64,000 bases of DNA from Endocalyx cinctus (taxonomy: Eukaryota; Ascomycota; Sordariomycetes; Amphisphaeriales; Apiosporaceae): contig BCKC01000011.1 in assembly GCA_001600455.1 (NCBI GenBank), positions 647,835 to 711,834 of the forward strand, in the 5' to 3' direction. Positions 33,279 through 46,020 of this stretch are shown one piece after another. Position numbers and translations under genes: made by a program. Each line of letters opens with the position of its first letter. Position 1 is the stretch's first letter. The notes under the pieces are model-generated. The model ran no database searches and had not been told where the DNA came from. It worked only from the letters and a program-made list of their open reading frames with translations.

Positions 33279-34172
33279 ATGGTTGTTGTAATTAAATCTT
33301 TCTTCGCCCGATCAGGAATGATCTACGAGAGCAACAATCGTGTATTACGATATAATAGATATGATGCCCAGCTGAAGCGGGTTCTGGAGCTTTCGGGCTT
33401 CGTTTTTACGCGCCCGATGACGCGCGAGACTACTCGCAAGCTGGACGTGGAGCTGGCCGCCATGATCCAGAAGGTCGGAGTAAGTCTTTGCAAATAATTA
33501 TTTATACTTAGCTTCTTTGTGATATTTTCAAACTAATTTCTTTTTCATCTTTTCTTTTTTATTAGGGGATCGTCGACCAGCTTGCTGGTCAGAACTTCAA
33601 GGACGAGATCATGACCGACCAGCTTTGCGCCCAGCTGCAGGCGCAGGTCCCGTGGGCGGCCGCTCTCGGCTTCCCCATCCTCCTCAACCTCTTGCGCGAG
33701 GTTATCAAAGCCCGCAAGAGGTGGAGCGAGCGGCCGTCCTTCCCGTTCGATCGGGACCAGCACTGCCAGGCTGCCAAGGCAGTAGACTCGTTCCTCCAGG
33801 CCCACGAGGCGGCCTGGATGGCCATTGTAAGTTACTGTTCTTTTTTTTTTTTTTTCGCGGAGTTTGAATTTGAACACAAAGATACTAATTATTGATTCTT
33901 TTTTTTTTTTTCTTTGCGAATGTTAGGACGCTGAATACGAAGTATTCAACCTCGTCGGAGGCTTCGACGAGGACAGCGACGACGAGGAAGGCAACAATAT
34001 GGACATGGCCAACCTCGGCCTGGCCATCAACCAGGGAGGGGAGAACGACGGCGACGTCGTAATGACCAACGTCGCTCCCGCTCCCGCCGTCGCCCCAGTC
34101 GCCCCTCCTGCCGCCGCCGCTCCGCCTGCCGCTGAAGACGGCGGAGACGAGGACATGATGGACGTAGACTAA
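33279..34172 (+). CDS. Unrecognised conserved-looking protein with acidic tail
   Basis: Exons 33279-33479, 33566-33826 and 33927-34172 give 235 residues, with all junctions in phase 0 and good GTAAGT donors. I do not recognise the family. The first two-thirds look folded and helical: KSFFARSGMIYESNN, then ETTRKLDVELAAMIQKV, then a Trp/Phe-containing stretch ALGFPILLNLLREVIKARKR, and AAKAVDSFLQAHEAAWMAI. The last 80 residues are disordered: an Asp/Glu-rich block, an Ala-Pro repeat and a final acidic run ending MMDVD. There is no signal peptide or clear membrane segment, so a cytosolic or nuclear protein is likely. Codon use is GC3-rich like the housekeeping genes nearby, which argues for a real gene. 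Both introns end after T-runs. Confidence 0.75.
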
Positions 34173-34321
34173 AGTCACCAGGAGGGTGCACGGGGGACGG
34201 GGAGGAGGGGAGAATGAGGAAGGGGGGATGAAAATAAACCGGTCTTGAAGACCGGAGCTTCGGCTCTTTGTAATAATAATTAATATATCCAAGCATCGCC
34301 GCCGATGAACAAATAACTGCC

Positions 34322-35693
34322 TCACTTAATACTCGTGGAATACAATGTAGGCTCGGGGTACGCAAGCCATTCTTGCTCCGTCACGGTGGGCTTATTATTA
34401 CACCATACATTTCCTAAGCTTTCTCTCCGAAGCTCGCCTAGTTCCGTGTCGCTATCCTGATGCTGCTGCTGCAGTGCGTCTTCACCACCGTTTTGAGAAG
34501 CAAATGCGGAATTTGTGAATGCGCCAATACCCATATACCTGGCATTCGAAGCGTTTGGTAATCCAGCAGACGGCCGCCGCACCCTACGGGACTGGCCGTG
34601 CGTAAAACCGGTCTTGTACGACCTGCCTCGCAAATAGTGAAACAGAGACGGGACAGACGGGACGCATCCGACGATGAGAACGGCGGATATCTCCCCTATT
34701 CTGCATCGGAAGCAAGATTAGTCAGCTGCTGGTTTTCGCGAGTAGGAAGGACAAGGTGAGTTACTTACAAAATAAGCGACCTATTTGCAAATAACCAAGT
34801 AAAATCCTTGCCGTCAAGTGCCTGGATACGTGTAAGGAGACCGGCGATACCGATAGCACATGTTCTGTATTTTATTCCAAATTAGCTATGTGTGGCTGAT
34901 AAGTAGTTCATCACCAAAGACACGGAATAATTACTTACAAAACGCCAATGCCAAACACGGTAAATACCGCCAGCTTCTTTCGAATGGACATATTTAAATG
35001 CCATATAGCCCAAGCCGGCACCAGGAACGCCTCGATATCCGATAGGACGTTGAAGATGCCCGCCGCGAGGTTGCATCCCAAGTCGCTGACGCACCTACCC
35101 TGAACATCCCGGTTCCAGATCCGCTCGCGGGGCCAGCACTGGAAGACGTAGCTGAAGAACAAGCCGGTGTAGAAGAGGACGTTGACCCCGATGGATACCA
35201 GGATCACCCAGTAGACGAAATCCTTCCGTTTCGTAAAGATCCGCTTGATCTGAAAAAAGACGGACAGCTTCGCCGCCAAGGTGGTCGGCCCGTACAGGCA
35301 ATACAGAATGTTGAGGTTGTACCTGACGTGGGCTAACTGCGGTACCGTGAGAGCCGACTCGTGGCGCGCCAGGCCGTCGTTGTCGAGGCGCAGCAGGAGC
35401 GCCGTGTAAGTCATGAGGCCGGCCCAGCCGAGGTAGCAGAACCAGTCCTCGAGGTGATGGCCGGGCAGGACGAGCGTTCGGACGAACACGCGGGCGGCGA
35501 CGAAGATGGTGGGGATGACGAAGACGAAGACGCAGCTGATGATGACTGTCGTTATTAAAGTCGGGGGATCGACGGAGTTGAACTGTATACCGTCGGCTGG
35601 GCTTAGAGCCGGGGATGAATGGCGGTCCATGGTTGGTAGATGCTGATGAGGCAGTTGTGGATTTAACGGGCTAGGCGAATTAATAATATCCAA
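34322..35693 (-). CDS. PTH11-like integral membrane protein (fungal rhodopsin-domain family)
   Basis: Exons 35693-34939, 34864-34769 and 34700-34322 give 409 residues. Helices begin at TLITTVIISCVFVFVIPTIF. The loop ARVFVRTLVLPGHHLEDWFC and the segment YGPTTLAAKLSVFFQIKRIF are family marks, followed by DFVYWVILVSIGVNVLFYTG, a loop with CWPRERIWN and GRCVSD, and NVLSDIEAFLVPAWAIWHL. The last helix (GEISAVLIVGCVPSVPSLF) is completed by using acceptor GCAG at 34704-34701; the nearer TAG would shift the frame. The hydrophilic C-terminal tail of about 100 residues is Gln/Ser-rich, as in signalling receptors of this group. A second possible start is MDRHSSPALS, 21 residues later. The ligand is unknown. 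Confidence 0.85.
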
Positions 35694-37528
35694 AGAAAAC
35701 CAAGACCTCTACGTGACTAGTAAGGAGAATAATTTTGGGTGTCCAAATCCGGATTCGTGTGTCCAGCTCGATTTAACTACAAACAAAATAGGGGGGTCCT
35801 ATCCATAGCCACAAAGAAATCCAATCCTAAGTTGAAACTAGAATGCTTGAAGATAGTCATACATGTTCGAAATATAAGTTCAGATGATTATTCGTCGTGA
35901 CTCACTGTAAAAAGATGGGATGGGAAAGAAATAATCGAAATGAAGAACGGGATATTACAACATATCAACTAATTAGCTATCAATTTTCTGTATTACTACG
36001 TATGTTGGCATGCAGAGATAATTCCCGCTTCAAATACGCGAAAGGAGTGCCAGCCTGATGATCTGCAATGTCTATCTAATAAGGTTCAATAAGCTGTATT
36101 TTCTCGCCAATAACTAGAATAGATGGCCCCCTCTGGCGTTGTCAGACGCAAACTTACACTGCACGTTACAGTGGGTGAGAGAATATTTGTCCTATATAAT
36201 CACCCTGCATCATCACGGCAGATTTTCTCCAATAGCACTTGGGGTAAGATATATATGGCCGGGGGGCGTCTAGGGCGGTATTATACAAAATTGAGTAGCC
36301 AGCCTCTTGGTAATTATTAGTTTTAATTTGTGTGTGTTCCTCGTCTAGAAAAAGAAAAAAGTTCTTTTTTTGGGAGCTGACATGCGAGGTTGCCCCTTTT
36401 CTGTAAGACGTGGAGACGATCTCTGCGCTTACGAATGCGTAATATCACTAATAATAATGATAAGAGAGACGCCCTGAATTGACCGACCTGTCGGAACCGA
36501 AATAGCTTGTTGTACACAGTTACACACATAATCAATCCTAAGGGATGGTTACCTTGTCAAGTGTGACAGGTGGCTGATTGAAGTCCGCGTGAGTAACGAC
36601 GATCTGATTTCGTCCCTTTTTTGATACCGACCGAGTCTTGCTGCCTTATCTTTCTTTGTTCACCGCCGCTCGATCACAAACTCGCGGGGAAACTAGGTAA
36701 CGAGATACAGACTCGTTGCTTATGATAGGCCGAATATAGAGGGAGGTAGGTTACGTTGGAGTGTAGGGTAGCGCAGTTACGTGGACGTAGCTCAGCAGTG
36801 GAACCGTGGCATAGTTTAAGAGCCTAATAATTACTTTATTAATCCTTGACCTCTTTGTTCTAATTACCCACGAGGCGGAAATTTCTCTGCTCAAGCTTTC
36901 CGGAGAGTAGCTGTAGGCAGGCTGCTAAAGAAAATCGGCAAACTAACATCCATATCTGACACCGAATGCCATAATGCATGTCTCGTGCGGGGAAGGTACA
37001 AAGTATTGACGATACCTTGAGTGACATGAAGTTGAAAATGTGGCTTGTTGTATATTGTGGCTGGGGTAGGACTGGGCCTATGGAGGAGAAGCTTTTCATG
37101 CCAACGCTGTTCAACGTCTCTTAATACATATTTCGCTAGGCTGTGGCTGAAACCCCGGCGGCTCGTACTTATGAATTACCTAATGGACACCGGAATTATT
37201 AGACATGGTCCTGATTTTTGGGACCCGAAATTCACTCTCGGATAGCGACCGTTAGGATCTGCATATTGGGGTTCGTATCGGATTCGTATTGATGGAAAAT
37301 GGGAGGGGAATCTGCGTTGGAATCGCGGGGAAGCATCTGCAGAACGATGTGCCAAGATTTGAGAAACCGGGGTGCGTATGTATTCATAAATCGATGTTGA
37401 TCCTCAATATCAGAAATGACTCGGATGCTGTCTAAGCGGGAAAAAAAAAAAAAAAAAAAAAAAACCCCAAGGAGAGAAGCTGATAGGTTTCTAAAGTGTA
37501 GTTCATATGTGACTCGCTGAAAAAAAGA
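35694..37528. other. Intergenic, 1.8 kb, no convincing gene
   Basis: It separates two divergent genes and so holds both promoters. It has a run of about 24 A near 37441-37463, about 65 bp before the GH115 start. Short frames at 36323-36535 and 36860-37114 were not supported. Confidence 0.5.
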
Positions 37529-40500
37529 ATGAAAGCATTAGTATCATTTGTCCTCCTATTTGGACTTAGCCCTCTACTTAGTTCGGCATTGCTAGAAGAG
37601 AAAATAATTTCCTTCGAAGAATCGACCGAGTCCGTAGCGCTGCATAATGCCTCGATTATTTTCGCCACAGACGACCCTATCGGTCTACAAATAGCGACGG
37701 GCAGTCTCGCGGACGACTACGAGCAGATTCTCGGACGAAAACCTTCGATAATCGGATTGGGCCCCGGAAACCTCACGGAGTGCGCCGGCTGCGGGGATAA
37801 CGTGATTATAGCCGCCACCGCGAACTCGGCCCTCCTATCTTCGCTCGTCGAGAGCGGGAAATTGGACATATCCAATGTAGAGGGGAAATGGGAAGCGTTT
37901 CAGACGACCGTCGTCGACGACCCTTTCCCGAGCGTCGAGAAGGCTTTCGTGATAGCCGGGAGCGACAAGCGAGCCGCGATGTTCGGAGTATATACGCTGG
38001 CGGAGCAGAGCGGTCAGTCGCCGTGAGTATATCTGCCTTTAATTGAAACGGGGCAGCCACTGACGTTGAGCGTGTCTAAGATTTCATTGGTGGGCCGACG
38101 TTCCGGCGACAGCGCACGGTGAGATCTACGCGCTTCCTAGGACAACCGTTTTTGGGGAGCCTAGCGTGAAGTATAGGGGGCTTTTCATCAACGACGAGGC
38201 TCCTGGGTTGACGGGGTACGTGCTATGAAACCTTTATCTCCATAGTCCAACTTATTACTTTGAGTGACTAACTTAGGGGGCACAGATGGTGGTCAAAAGT
38301 TCACGGCGTTGACCACCAACCTCTGGACACCGAATTCTACACGCACGTATTCGACATGTTGCTGCGACTTAGAGCAAATTTTATCTGGCCGGCGATGTGG
38401 AAGTCATTTGTGCCGAAGCCGGGGAATATCTTCTTCACCGACGACCCCGGGAACATGCAGCTCGCCGACGACTACGGTATCGTCGTATCGACGAGTCACC
38501 ACGAGCCCATGCAGAGGGCGACCAACGAATGGAATGATACGGTCACGGGGCCGTGGAACTGGGAGACTAACAAGGATAACGTGGTCGCGTTCATGGAAGA
38601 AGGTGTGCAGCGCGCGGGACGGAACGAGACTTACTTCACCTTGGGTATGCGCGGCGAAGGTGATGGGCCCATCGATAGCGATGATCCAATCGGTATTCTC
38701 ACCGACGTGTTTGAGACGCAGAGGCGGATCTTAGCTGATTATTATGGTAATGTATCAACTGCTAATCGTACGTCTCCTGGGCATAGAATAATTTGAAAAA
38801 GCAGGATTATCTACTAACATTATCGTAGAAGTATGGACCATTTATAAGGAGGTAGCGACGTACTACGCGGACGGACTCATACCCCCAGATGACGTGACGC
38901 TGATGTTCACGGATGATAATTGGGGCAACATCCAGCGACTTCCTCTTGCGAATGAGACGGCACGATCAGGAGGCGTGGGAGTAAGTGGCAGATTTCGACA
39001 ACGCTCTCTGACTTGAACTACAGTGAGTTGATTCTCGTCTATGCTCACTCGCTTACTACCAAAACAGATTTATTTCCATCTCGAGTACGTCGGAGTGCCA
39101 AAATCATACAAATGGCAGAACACAAATAATCTGGTAAGCGCCGTACCAATTATGATATCTTCTCATCACGATACTTACTAGATAATCTTAGCCTAAAGTC
39201 TATAAAGAACTATCTCAAGCCCATGAGCGAGGAGCCGACCGTATCTGGGTGATCAACGTAGCCGACATCAAACCAATGGAAATGCCTTTCAATTTTATCA
39301 TGGAACTAGCATGGAACGCATCTTCGATGACATTTGATACGATTCCAGATTACCTCGAAGCTTTTTCCGCGCGAGAGTTCGGTCCGGATCAAGCGAGCGA
39401 GATTGGTTCCATATTACTAGAACATAGTCGACTGATAGGCCGAAGAAAATACGAATCCGTCCAAGCGGACACATATTCAGTCCTGCAGTACTACGAGAGC
39501 GAGCGCGTACTTACCGAGTGGAAATCTCTTTCTGATCGCGTAATGACCGTTCTCGATACCTTGCCGGACGATCGCAAGGATGCGTATTGGCACCACGTCC
39601 AATATCCCGTCGTATCGGGCTATGTCTACCATGCAACCATGCTAGGACTAGGTCAAAACCAACAACATGGGATCGAGCGACGTAACACCGCGAATTCCCT
39701 GGCTGAACAGGTCCTAGAAAGTTTCGATCAGGACTTCGATCTCACAGAACAGTATGATAAGATCCAGGATGGAAAGTGGGCGGGCATACTAGCACAACCG
39801 CATTACGACCTCTACGACCCAACCAAGGGCGAATGGAGAGAGCCGACGAAAGATGTCATCACGGGTTTGTGGTATGTCCAATTACGCCAAAACTCAACCT
39901 ATGCTTTTGGAAGTCTCGGGATCTACGCGGAGGGAAGCGAAAGCACGCAGCACCAGGGTCGTAGTCTTCCATCTGCCGACGCTTCAGCGCCCACTACAGG
40001 AGACGACTTCGTGCCTAGACTGCCGATGATGGATCCATATGGCAAGGGTTCGTGGACTGTAGAACTATTCCACCGAGGTGATTACAGAGTGCCAATTAGT
40101 TGGGAGTTGGATATCCCGTTTAGTTGGGTCACCGTCAGCCCTTCGTCCGGGATGGTTTCAATGAATGTACCGGAGCAACGCCTTAATATTTCAATTGATT
40201 GGTCTTCTGTACCGGAAGGTTTCGACGAGGAGGTTGAAATGCGTATCAATTTTGACCAGGTGAGTATCCAGCATGACCTCTCCTTCATTCAATCCTGAAT
40301 CAGCGCTGGAGTATCCTTAGAGATCAGTCTAGTCCTCTATTAAAGAGGCGAATGACCCACTACTAAAATATTGAGCAGGCTCCTTGGTTCGACCTAATCC
40401 GGATGCCCATCACAAACTGGCGCGTCCCCTCCGACTTCGCCGGCTTCCCCGAAACATCCGGTCTCATATCGATCGAATCCACTCATTTCCAACGATCATC

Positions 40501-40999
40501 GACCGGCGACGTCGCCTTCTCCCACATCCCCTACCTCGGCACGCGCTCCGACTCGGGGTCCCTAGCCCTCCGACCGTATACCTCGGCGCGGGCCAACCCG
40601 GCGGACGCGCAAGGAGCTCGGGCCCAGTACGACGTTTACCTACGCGCGGATTCGACCTCGGACCTCGTCGCCGACGTGTACGTGACGAGCGCGCTGGATA
40701 CCGACCCGACGAACTTGATGATGTTCTCGCTCACGCTCGACGACGACGATGTCGGGGCGGCGAACTGGACGCGCGTGCTGGCGGATGAGGACGAGGTTGG
40801 GTCCGCGCGCTGGATCACGGGTGTCGCGGATGGTGTCTGGATTTCTAGCTTGAACCTCGGAAATGCGACGGCGGGCGCACATACTTTGACGTGGCGGGTT
40901 AACTCGCCGGAGGTGTACCTTGAGAAAATTGTTTTGGATACTAGGGGTGGCGTGAAGAGTAGCTATCTCGGTCCTCCTGAGACAAGGCTATTGTCATAA
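37529..40999 (+). CDS. Secreted GH115 xylan alpha-1,2-glucuronidase
   Basis: Seven exons (37529-38022, 38081-38215, 38286-38746, 38829-38980, 39068-39133, 39192-40259, 40379-40999) give 998 residues, the usual GH115 length. A signal peptide (KALVSFVLLFGLSPLLSSA) starts the protein. Family marks in order are: AFVIAGSDKRAAMFGVYTLA, the spliced SPFHWWADVPATA, YRGLFINDEAPGLTGWW, LLRLRANFIWPAMWKSF, FTDDPGNMQLADDYGIVVST, LMFTDDNWGNIQRLP, WVINVADIKPMEMPFNFIME and a C-terminal beta-rich region. GH115 enzymes remove (4-O-methyl)glucuronic acid from internal and terminal xylose of glucuronoxylan. This points to a plant-cell-wall degrading lifestyle. Intron donors are mostly GTGAGT or GTAAGT; the third is GTAATG. 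Exon 7 is GC-rich and has antisense shadow frames. Confidence 0.95.
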
Positions 41000-41757
41000 G
41001 ATGTGGTTCAATTGGTAGTCATATAGAAATCTAGGAGGCAGTATTATTGGTATTGAACCCCCTATTATTCTAGCACCCCGCCATGTTAAAGAATTGATAA
41101 AAAGTTCCATATACAACTTATGCTGCATTTCGGACTGGCAGAAAGTCACTCAAGCTTATTATTTCGTCGTCGGAGTCCATATAATTACTTCGTAGTGATT
41201 ATCATTATTTTTCTCAATTTCTATCTTTATGATATTGTTTATCGAATGGTAGTTATCGCTGTAGAAACGATACGCTAGCAAAATCCTCTCCGAGATAGTT
41301 CATACTGCGGTTTATCTCTAGAACCTACCACGATGGCAGCTCTTAGATATATGGATATTATAACATATCCCTTCGGAAACGCAAACTCTAAGGACTTAAC
41401 ATGGACATATTATATATTATCAGGCGTGGATAGAACAAACAGCATCAGACAGTTGGAGGATGTACTTATTCCGTAGGAAAATGGCGATGAGCTAAGCTCC
41501 TCTACCCCACCAACCCACTAGAGTCCAATCTGACAATCCCTGGAGGCCGAAGCCGCCCCGCCAAAGTAGCTGATTAATAATTGGTTAAAGGTTTCAAGCT
41601 CCAGCACATCATCCCACCTTTTTTTCCCCTTTGAAACCGTATATTTTTTTAAACCTTTCTTTTCTTTTTTTTACTTTTGGTTTTTTAAGAAGCAAGAAAA
41701 TAAATAATTAGAAGGGACTGGGTGCTACGGTTTTATAAAAATAACGAGTAGAAGAAA
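41000..41757. other. Intergenic, no gene seen
   Basis: It carries the GH115 3' flank and the cysteine synthase promoter. T-rich pyrimidine tracts lie at about 41618-41685. No coding signal was seen. Confidence 0.5.
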
Positions 41758-43023
41758 ATGTTTCGACAGAGCGTTCGTCGTTTTGCGACGACAGCTGCCC
41801 GCAGAGCCGTCGCTCCAGCTGCCGCCGCCGAACCGAGCCCGTATACGATTGCCGTCTCGAGGTCGCAGGGAGTCGCAAAGGCATTGACTGGAGGTATGAT
41901 TTACTTTTTTTTTTCTTCGCCGCTCCATTTGCTCCTACAAGGCACATTGAATTTCCAATCGTAATCCAATGACTCAATCAGCTAACGAAGACTCCTCTTT
42001 CACCCCAAAACAGCCATAGGTAACACGCCCCTAATCCGACTCGACAAGCTCTCCTCGCAGACCGGATGCGACGTCCTCGGTAAAGCCGAGTTCATGAACC
42101 CCGGCGGATCGATCAAGGACCGCGCCGCCCTATACGTGGTGAAGGACGCCGAGGAGCGCGGCCTGCTCAAGCCGGGGGGAACCGTGGTGGAGGGCACGGC
42201 GGGAAACACGGGGATCGGTCTGGCCCACGTGTGTCGCAGCCGGGGTTACAAGCTGGTCATCTACATGCCGAACACGCAATCGCAGGGTAAGATCGACCTC
42301 TTACGCTTATTAGGAGCCGAGGTCTACCCGGTCCCGGCCGTCGCGTTCGACAACCCGGAAAACTACAACCACCAGGCGAAGCGGCACGCCGACAGGCTCT
42401 TCGCCGAGACGGGGAACGCCGTCTGGACGAACCAGTTCGATAACACGGCCAACCGCCGCGCCCACATAGAGACGACGGGCCCCGAGATATGGAACCAGAC
42501 CGAGGGTAAGGTCGACGCGTTCACCTGCGCCACCGGCACGGCCGGCACCTTCGCCGGCACCACGCGGTACCTGAAGGACGTTTCGGACGGACGGGTCAAG
42601 GCCTTCCTCGCGGACCCTCCGGGCTCCGTCCTGCACTCGTACATCCAATCGGGCGGTAAGCTAACGGACCGCAGCGGCGGCAGCATCACCGAGGGCATAG
42701 GGCAAGGGCGGATCACGGACAACCTGGCGCCGGACCTCGAGCTCGTGGACGGGTCGCTGCACATCGCGGACGAGAAGAGCATCGAGATGGTGTACCGGTG
42801 CCTGGACGAGGAAGGCCTGTACCTGGGCGCCAGCAGCGCGCTCAACGTCGTCGCCGCGAAGGAGGTGGCCGAGATGATGGGGCCCGGACACACGGTCGTG
42901 ACGGTCCTGTGCGACGGCGCGTACCGGTACGCCGACCGCTTGTTCTCCCGCAAGTGGCTCGAAACGAAGGGACTGCTGGGATCGATACCGAAACACCTAG
43001 AGAAGTATATCGTGTTGCCGTAG
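41758..43023 (+). CDS. Mitochondrial cysteine synthase / O-acetylserine sulfhydrylase-like PLP enzyme
   Basis: Exons 41758-41893 and 42014-43023 give 381 residues. The first 30 residues ([18 protein letters not shown]) form a strong mitochondrial targeting signal. Splicing creates [17 protein letters not shown], the conserved start of the fold. The PLP lysine lies in [12 protein letters not shown]. The substrate loop is [12 protein letters not shown], where plant and bacterial enzymes usually have TSGNTG. The phosphate-binding loop is [15 protein letters not shown], and the C-terminal part has EGIGQGR and [12 protein letters not shown]. These changes resemble the fungal mitochondrial paralog (yeast Mcy1) more than cytosolic synthase. 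It would make cysteine from O-acetylserine and sulfide, or detoxify sulfide; the exact in vivo role is inference. Confidence 0.92.
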
Positions 43024-43347
43024 TTTTTGTTTTTGGCGCGTGTACATACCACTAGATACGGAGAGAGATATATATGTATAAACGAAATAAATAAAATAAA
43101 TATACCCCGGTACTTGTACGTTCGTCTGATGCTTATATAAGATTACTGTTGGACATTCCTAACCTAGTAGAGCATATCCCGTCTACCACAAATCAGAAAG
43201 TAGTCAGCTAAGGATTGCACGCGTAGTGGTATAATACAAAGACCACCTTTTTTTTTTCTTTGCTTTTGGTTTTCTCCATACACGTCTAGTGATACATAAA
43301 GACAGATACATGTATGATTGTATATACAAGGTTGCTCTCCTTATAAT
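43024..43347. other. Convergent intergenic spacer
   Basis: 3' flanks of two convergent genes, AT-rich, with AATAAA-like words near 43086-43100 and a T9 run near 43249. Nothing else was seen. Confidence 0.5.
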
Positions 43348-44608
43348 TTAGTAAGGCTCCCCATTTACAAGTGGGAATAACGTCTTGCGAGCCCAATGGT
43401 CTTCGTCAAGACTATCTAGGCCCGTGTGAACCTGTTTCTGAAGCGCATCGCGTCGCACTCTCAGCTCGTTCGAGAGATCGGGTTTGGTGATAACGTCAAT
43501 GGCCATGTCGAGACCTCGTAAGCGAGGGAGGCACAGCTTGACGAATATAGAGGGGAGGTTTAGGTACTCCATCGGAGCACGTCTTGCGAGCAGGCGTTTC
43601 GGATATAGCTCCAACAGGTTTTCGTGGGGCCATAGCTTGACGATATCGCTGGCGTATTTCTCTACCCTCGCCTTGGCGTCGGCCCCGTTATCGTGCCTGA
43701 GCGCTATAGCGGCCGCGAGGTGAAGCTGCGCCATGAGAACCAGCGGATCCTGATGATAATAGGGCAAGTATCCCATTTCTACGTATTTACGCGGAACGGC
43801 GTGCTCCTCTTCGTACGTCATCTCCATGATCACGTCGGCCCACCGGAGGGCCTCCAGCGTTTCCGCGTGGTCCCATTTCGATTCTACCGCTTTCAACTCG
43901 ACGTAGTGTAGCATACTATTTATCAGCTCGCTCGAATCCATCACGAAATCGGTCCTCTTCGCGGCCTTCGCGCAACGGATCATTTCGATGATGCGCCCTC
44001 GATTACCGGCTATGCGTATGATTTGCGCCCTAGTGGCGACGGGAAGGTGAGCCGGAGACCGAGAAATACCTTCTAGCAGAGGGATCAGGTTCTTCCAGTC
44101 TTCTGGTGTCTTAAAGGCGAACACGGCGTCGGCGACGGCTTGCTTGGGGGAGGGTCTCGTAAGAACGTTGTTATGATGGAACTTAATGACCTCGCCGTCG
44201 ATCATCATGGTTACGGGGTCACGTTCGAGTTTATGGCGGTTTTTTGCCTTCTCGATCTTCTTGCGCTGGTCCTGGGATAAAAACGAAGGAAGAATTACTC
44301 TCATGCGGATCTCTTCGAGTAATTGGTCGAGCTGTGGAGACGATGAGCGCACGAAGGTTGGGACAGTTGCTATAGGCCACGAGAAAAAAAAAACGTAAGG
44401 TTAGCATTCCTGGAAGAAAATAGGGGGATTATAATGAAAGTCAACAGAGATTGACCAGAAAACTCGTACCATCTCTAGGAGCTGTGGATGTGAAGTTTCT
44501 TAGCTGCTGGCTAGATATAGACGCAATACCAGCGATCCGATTTACGTTTGGACTACATAGCGTAGGGTTTCTTGTGCGTAGTACCGTGGATAGCGAAGTT
44601 GCCTTCAT
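43348..44608 (-). CDS. Unrecognised mitochondrial protein (probable mitoribosome or translation factor)
   Basis: Exons 44608-44470 and 44369-43348 give 386 residues. The upstream exon was found from its ATG and donor GTACGA. It supplies a presequence (MKATSLSTVLRTRNPTLC), rich in Arg, Ser and Thr and without acidic residues, followed by RNFTSTAPRD. The mature part is helical and reads like an alpha-solenoid: LDQLLEEIRMRVILPSFL, TPEDWKNLIPLLEGIS, RAQIIRIAGNRGRIIEMIR and LVLMAQLHLAAAIALRHDN. I do not recognise the family. It is divergent from the gene for mitoribosomal bL19m, about 440 bp apart, which fits a role in mitochondrial translation. This is inference from targeting and neighbourhood only. 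Confidence 0.8.
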
Positions 44609-45046
44609 TTTGACTGCGTGTGTAGGGAATTAACACAAGTCGCGTGCGTCGTTGATGCTGCGACACTGAGGATTTCAGACAAAAACTTCGGCCTCGAAGT
44701 ACTACTCTGTAAAGTGATATCCAGTTAAACATCACTTCAACGCCACCAAGAAGCTAAACTAATTTAGGCTGGTTGATAAGTGCACGAGCCATACGTATCG
44801 AGTCTGAAAACGCACGGACCAGTTTTTGATCGCGAACTAATATTTATCCGCTACTGTTAATCGATTAGGCCAAAGAGCCTATCAAAACCCATCAAAATAG
44901 ATCCACAATAAATCAGAGCTTCGAACGGTGGAACATTGGAGAGTCGACTTTTTAGAGATTATTACATACAAGACTTTATATCTTCACGCCAGTCTTGTCT
45001 CGTCATATTAACCAAGGGGACGACGACGACGACAGAAAAAGAAAAA
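44609..45046. promoter_or_regulatory. Divergent promoter between two genes for mitochondrial proteins
   Basis: The gap is 438 bp and separates the start codons of the unrecognised mitochondrial protein (minus) and bL19m (plus). A CCAAT box (ATTGG at about 44935-44939 on the plus strand) lies about 110 bp upstream of the bL19m start. CCAAT factors often drive respiratory genes in fungi; its use here is inferred. Confidence 0.4.
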
Positions 45047-46020
45047 ATGTTTTCACAATCGGCCCGGCGGCCTTTGGCTAGCTGGAAAGCCGTGATAAGA
45101 CGTGCCACCAAATTGCAGCAAAACCAGACCCAATTCGTACGATCGATGGCAACAGACACTACTCCCAACCCTCCTACCGAAAACGAACTCCCCCTCGATG
45201 GTGAGACGTTCCGTCGAGTTAATTCTCGAAGACATGCCAAGCAAAAAATCGACCCGGTGAATTTCCGTACGTAATACACCTTTTTTTCCCCTGGGTTGAA
45301 TGCGAAGATTCCCTCTATCTGGACTGTCCGGGAAGGAAGGGAGAAAAAAAAAAAATCAAAGATAGATTCAAAGCCTGCAGAGGATCGATCAATTGAGCCT
45401 GAACCGAGAACCCAATTTGACCTACCTCAATATACTAATTCGTAATTGTTTTTTTTTTCTTACCTTTGAATTTTCCAGACGCATTCAAAACCAGAAACCC
45501 GCAAAAACCGATCCGGACCGCCTTCCTCGTCCACCCGCGCGTCCCCTCGGCGCGAAAGGCCAACCCGGCCGCCATGGTGACGTACCACGAGCAGCAGATC
45601 TCGCGGCTGGACCGGACGGGCGCGCGCGCGGCGCTCTTCTCGAAGAAGAGCAAGGACGCCGTCAAGGTGGGCGACGTCCTGCAGGTGACGACCCGGCGGG
45701 GCGAACCCTTTTCGGGCGTCTGTCTTTCGATCCGGAGGGCCGGCGTCGATACCGCCGTCCTCCTCCGGAATCACGTCACCAGGATCGCCGTCGAGTCCTG
45801 GTTCAAGGTGTACAGCCCCGGCGTGACCGGAATCGAGATCGTCTGGCGTAGGCCGAAGCGCGCTCGCCGCGCTAGGCTCACGTACATGCGCAAGCCGAAG
45901 CACGATATGGGTAATATCGATCACCTCGTCGACGCTTGGAAGCGCTCTCGTCGTGTCTTCATCACCGGTAAGGGCGGTCTCCAGACGAAGGCGGCCTCGA
46001 AGTCCTCTAAGAAGAAGTAA
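45047..46020 (+). CDS. IMG1: Mitochondrial large-subunit ribosomal protein bL19m
   Basis: Exons 45047-45266 and 45479-46020 give 253 residues. I chose the ATG at 45047 because it opens a clean presequence (MFSQSARRPLASWKAVIRRA); the frame is open further upstream but that extension is not presequence-like. The core has the L19 fold: DAVKVGDVLQVTTRRGEPFS, FSGVCLSIRRAGVDTAVLLR and WFKVYSPGVTGIEIV, followed by a basic tail RRPKRARRARLTYMRKPKHD. bL19 lies at the subunit interface of the ribosome; yeast Img1 is the homolog. The 212-nt intron carries A-rich and T-rich runs. The C-terminus ends in a Lys-rich SSKKK. The exon is GC-rich and has antisense shadow frames. Confidence 0.92.
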
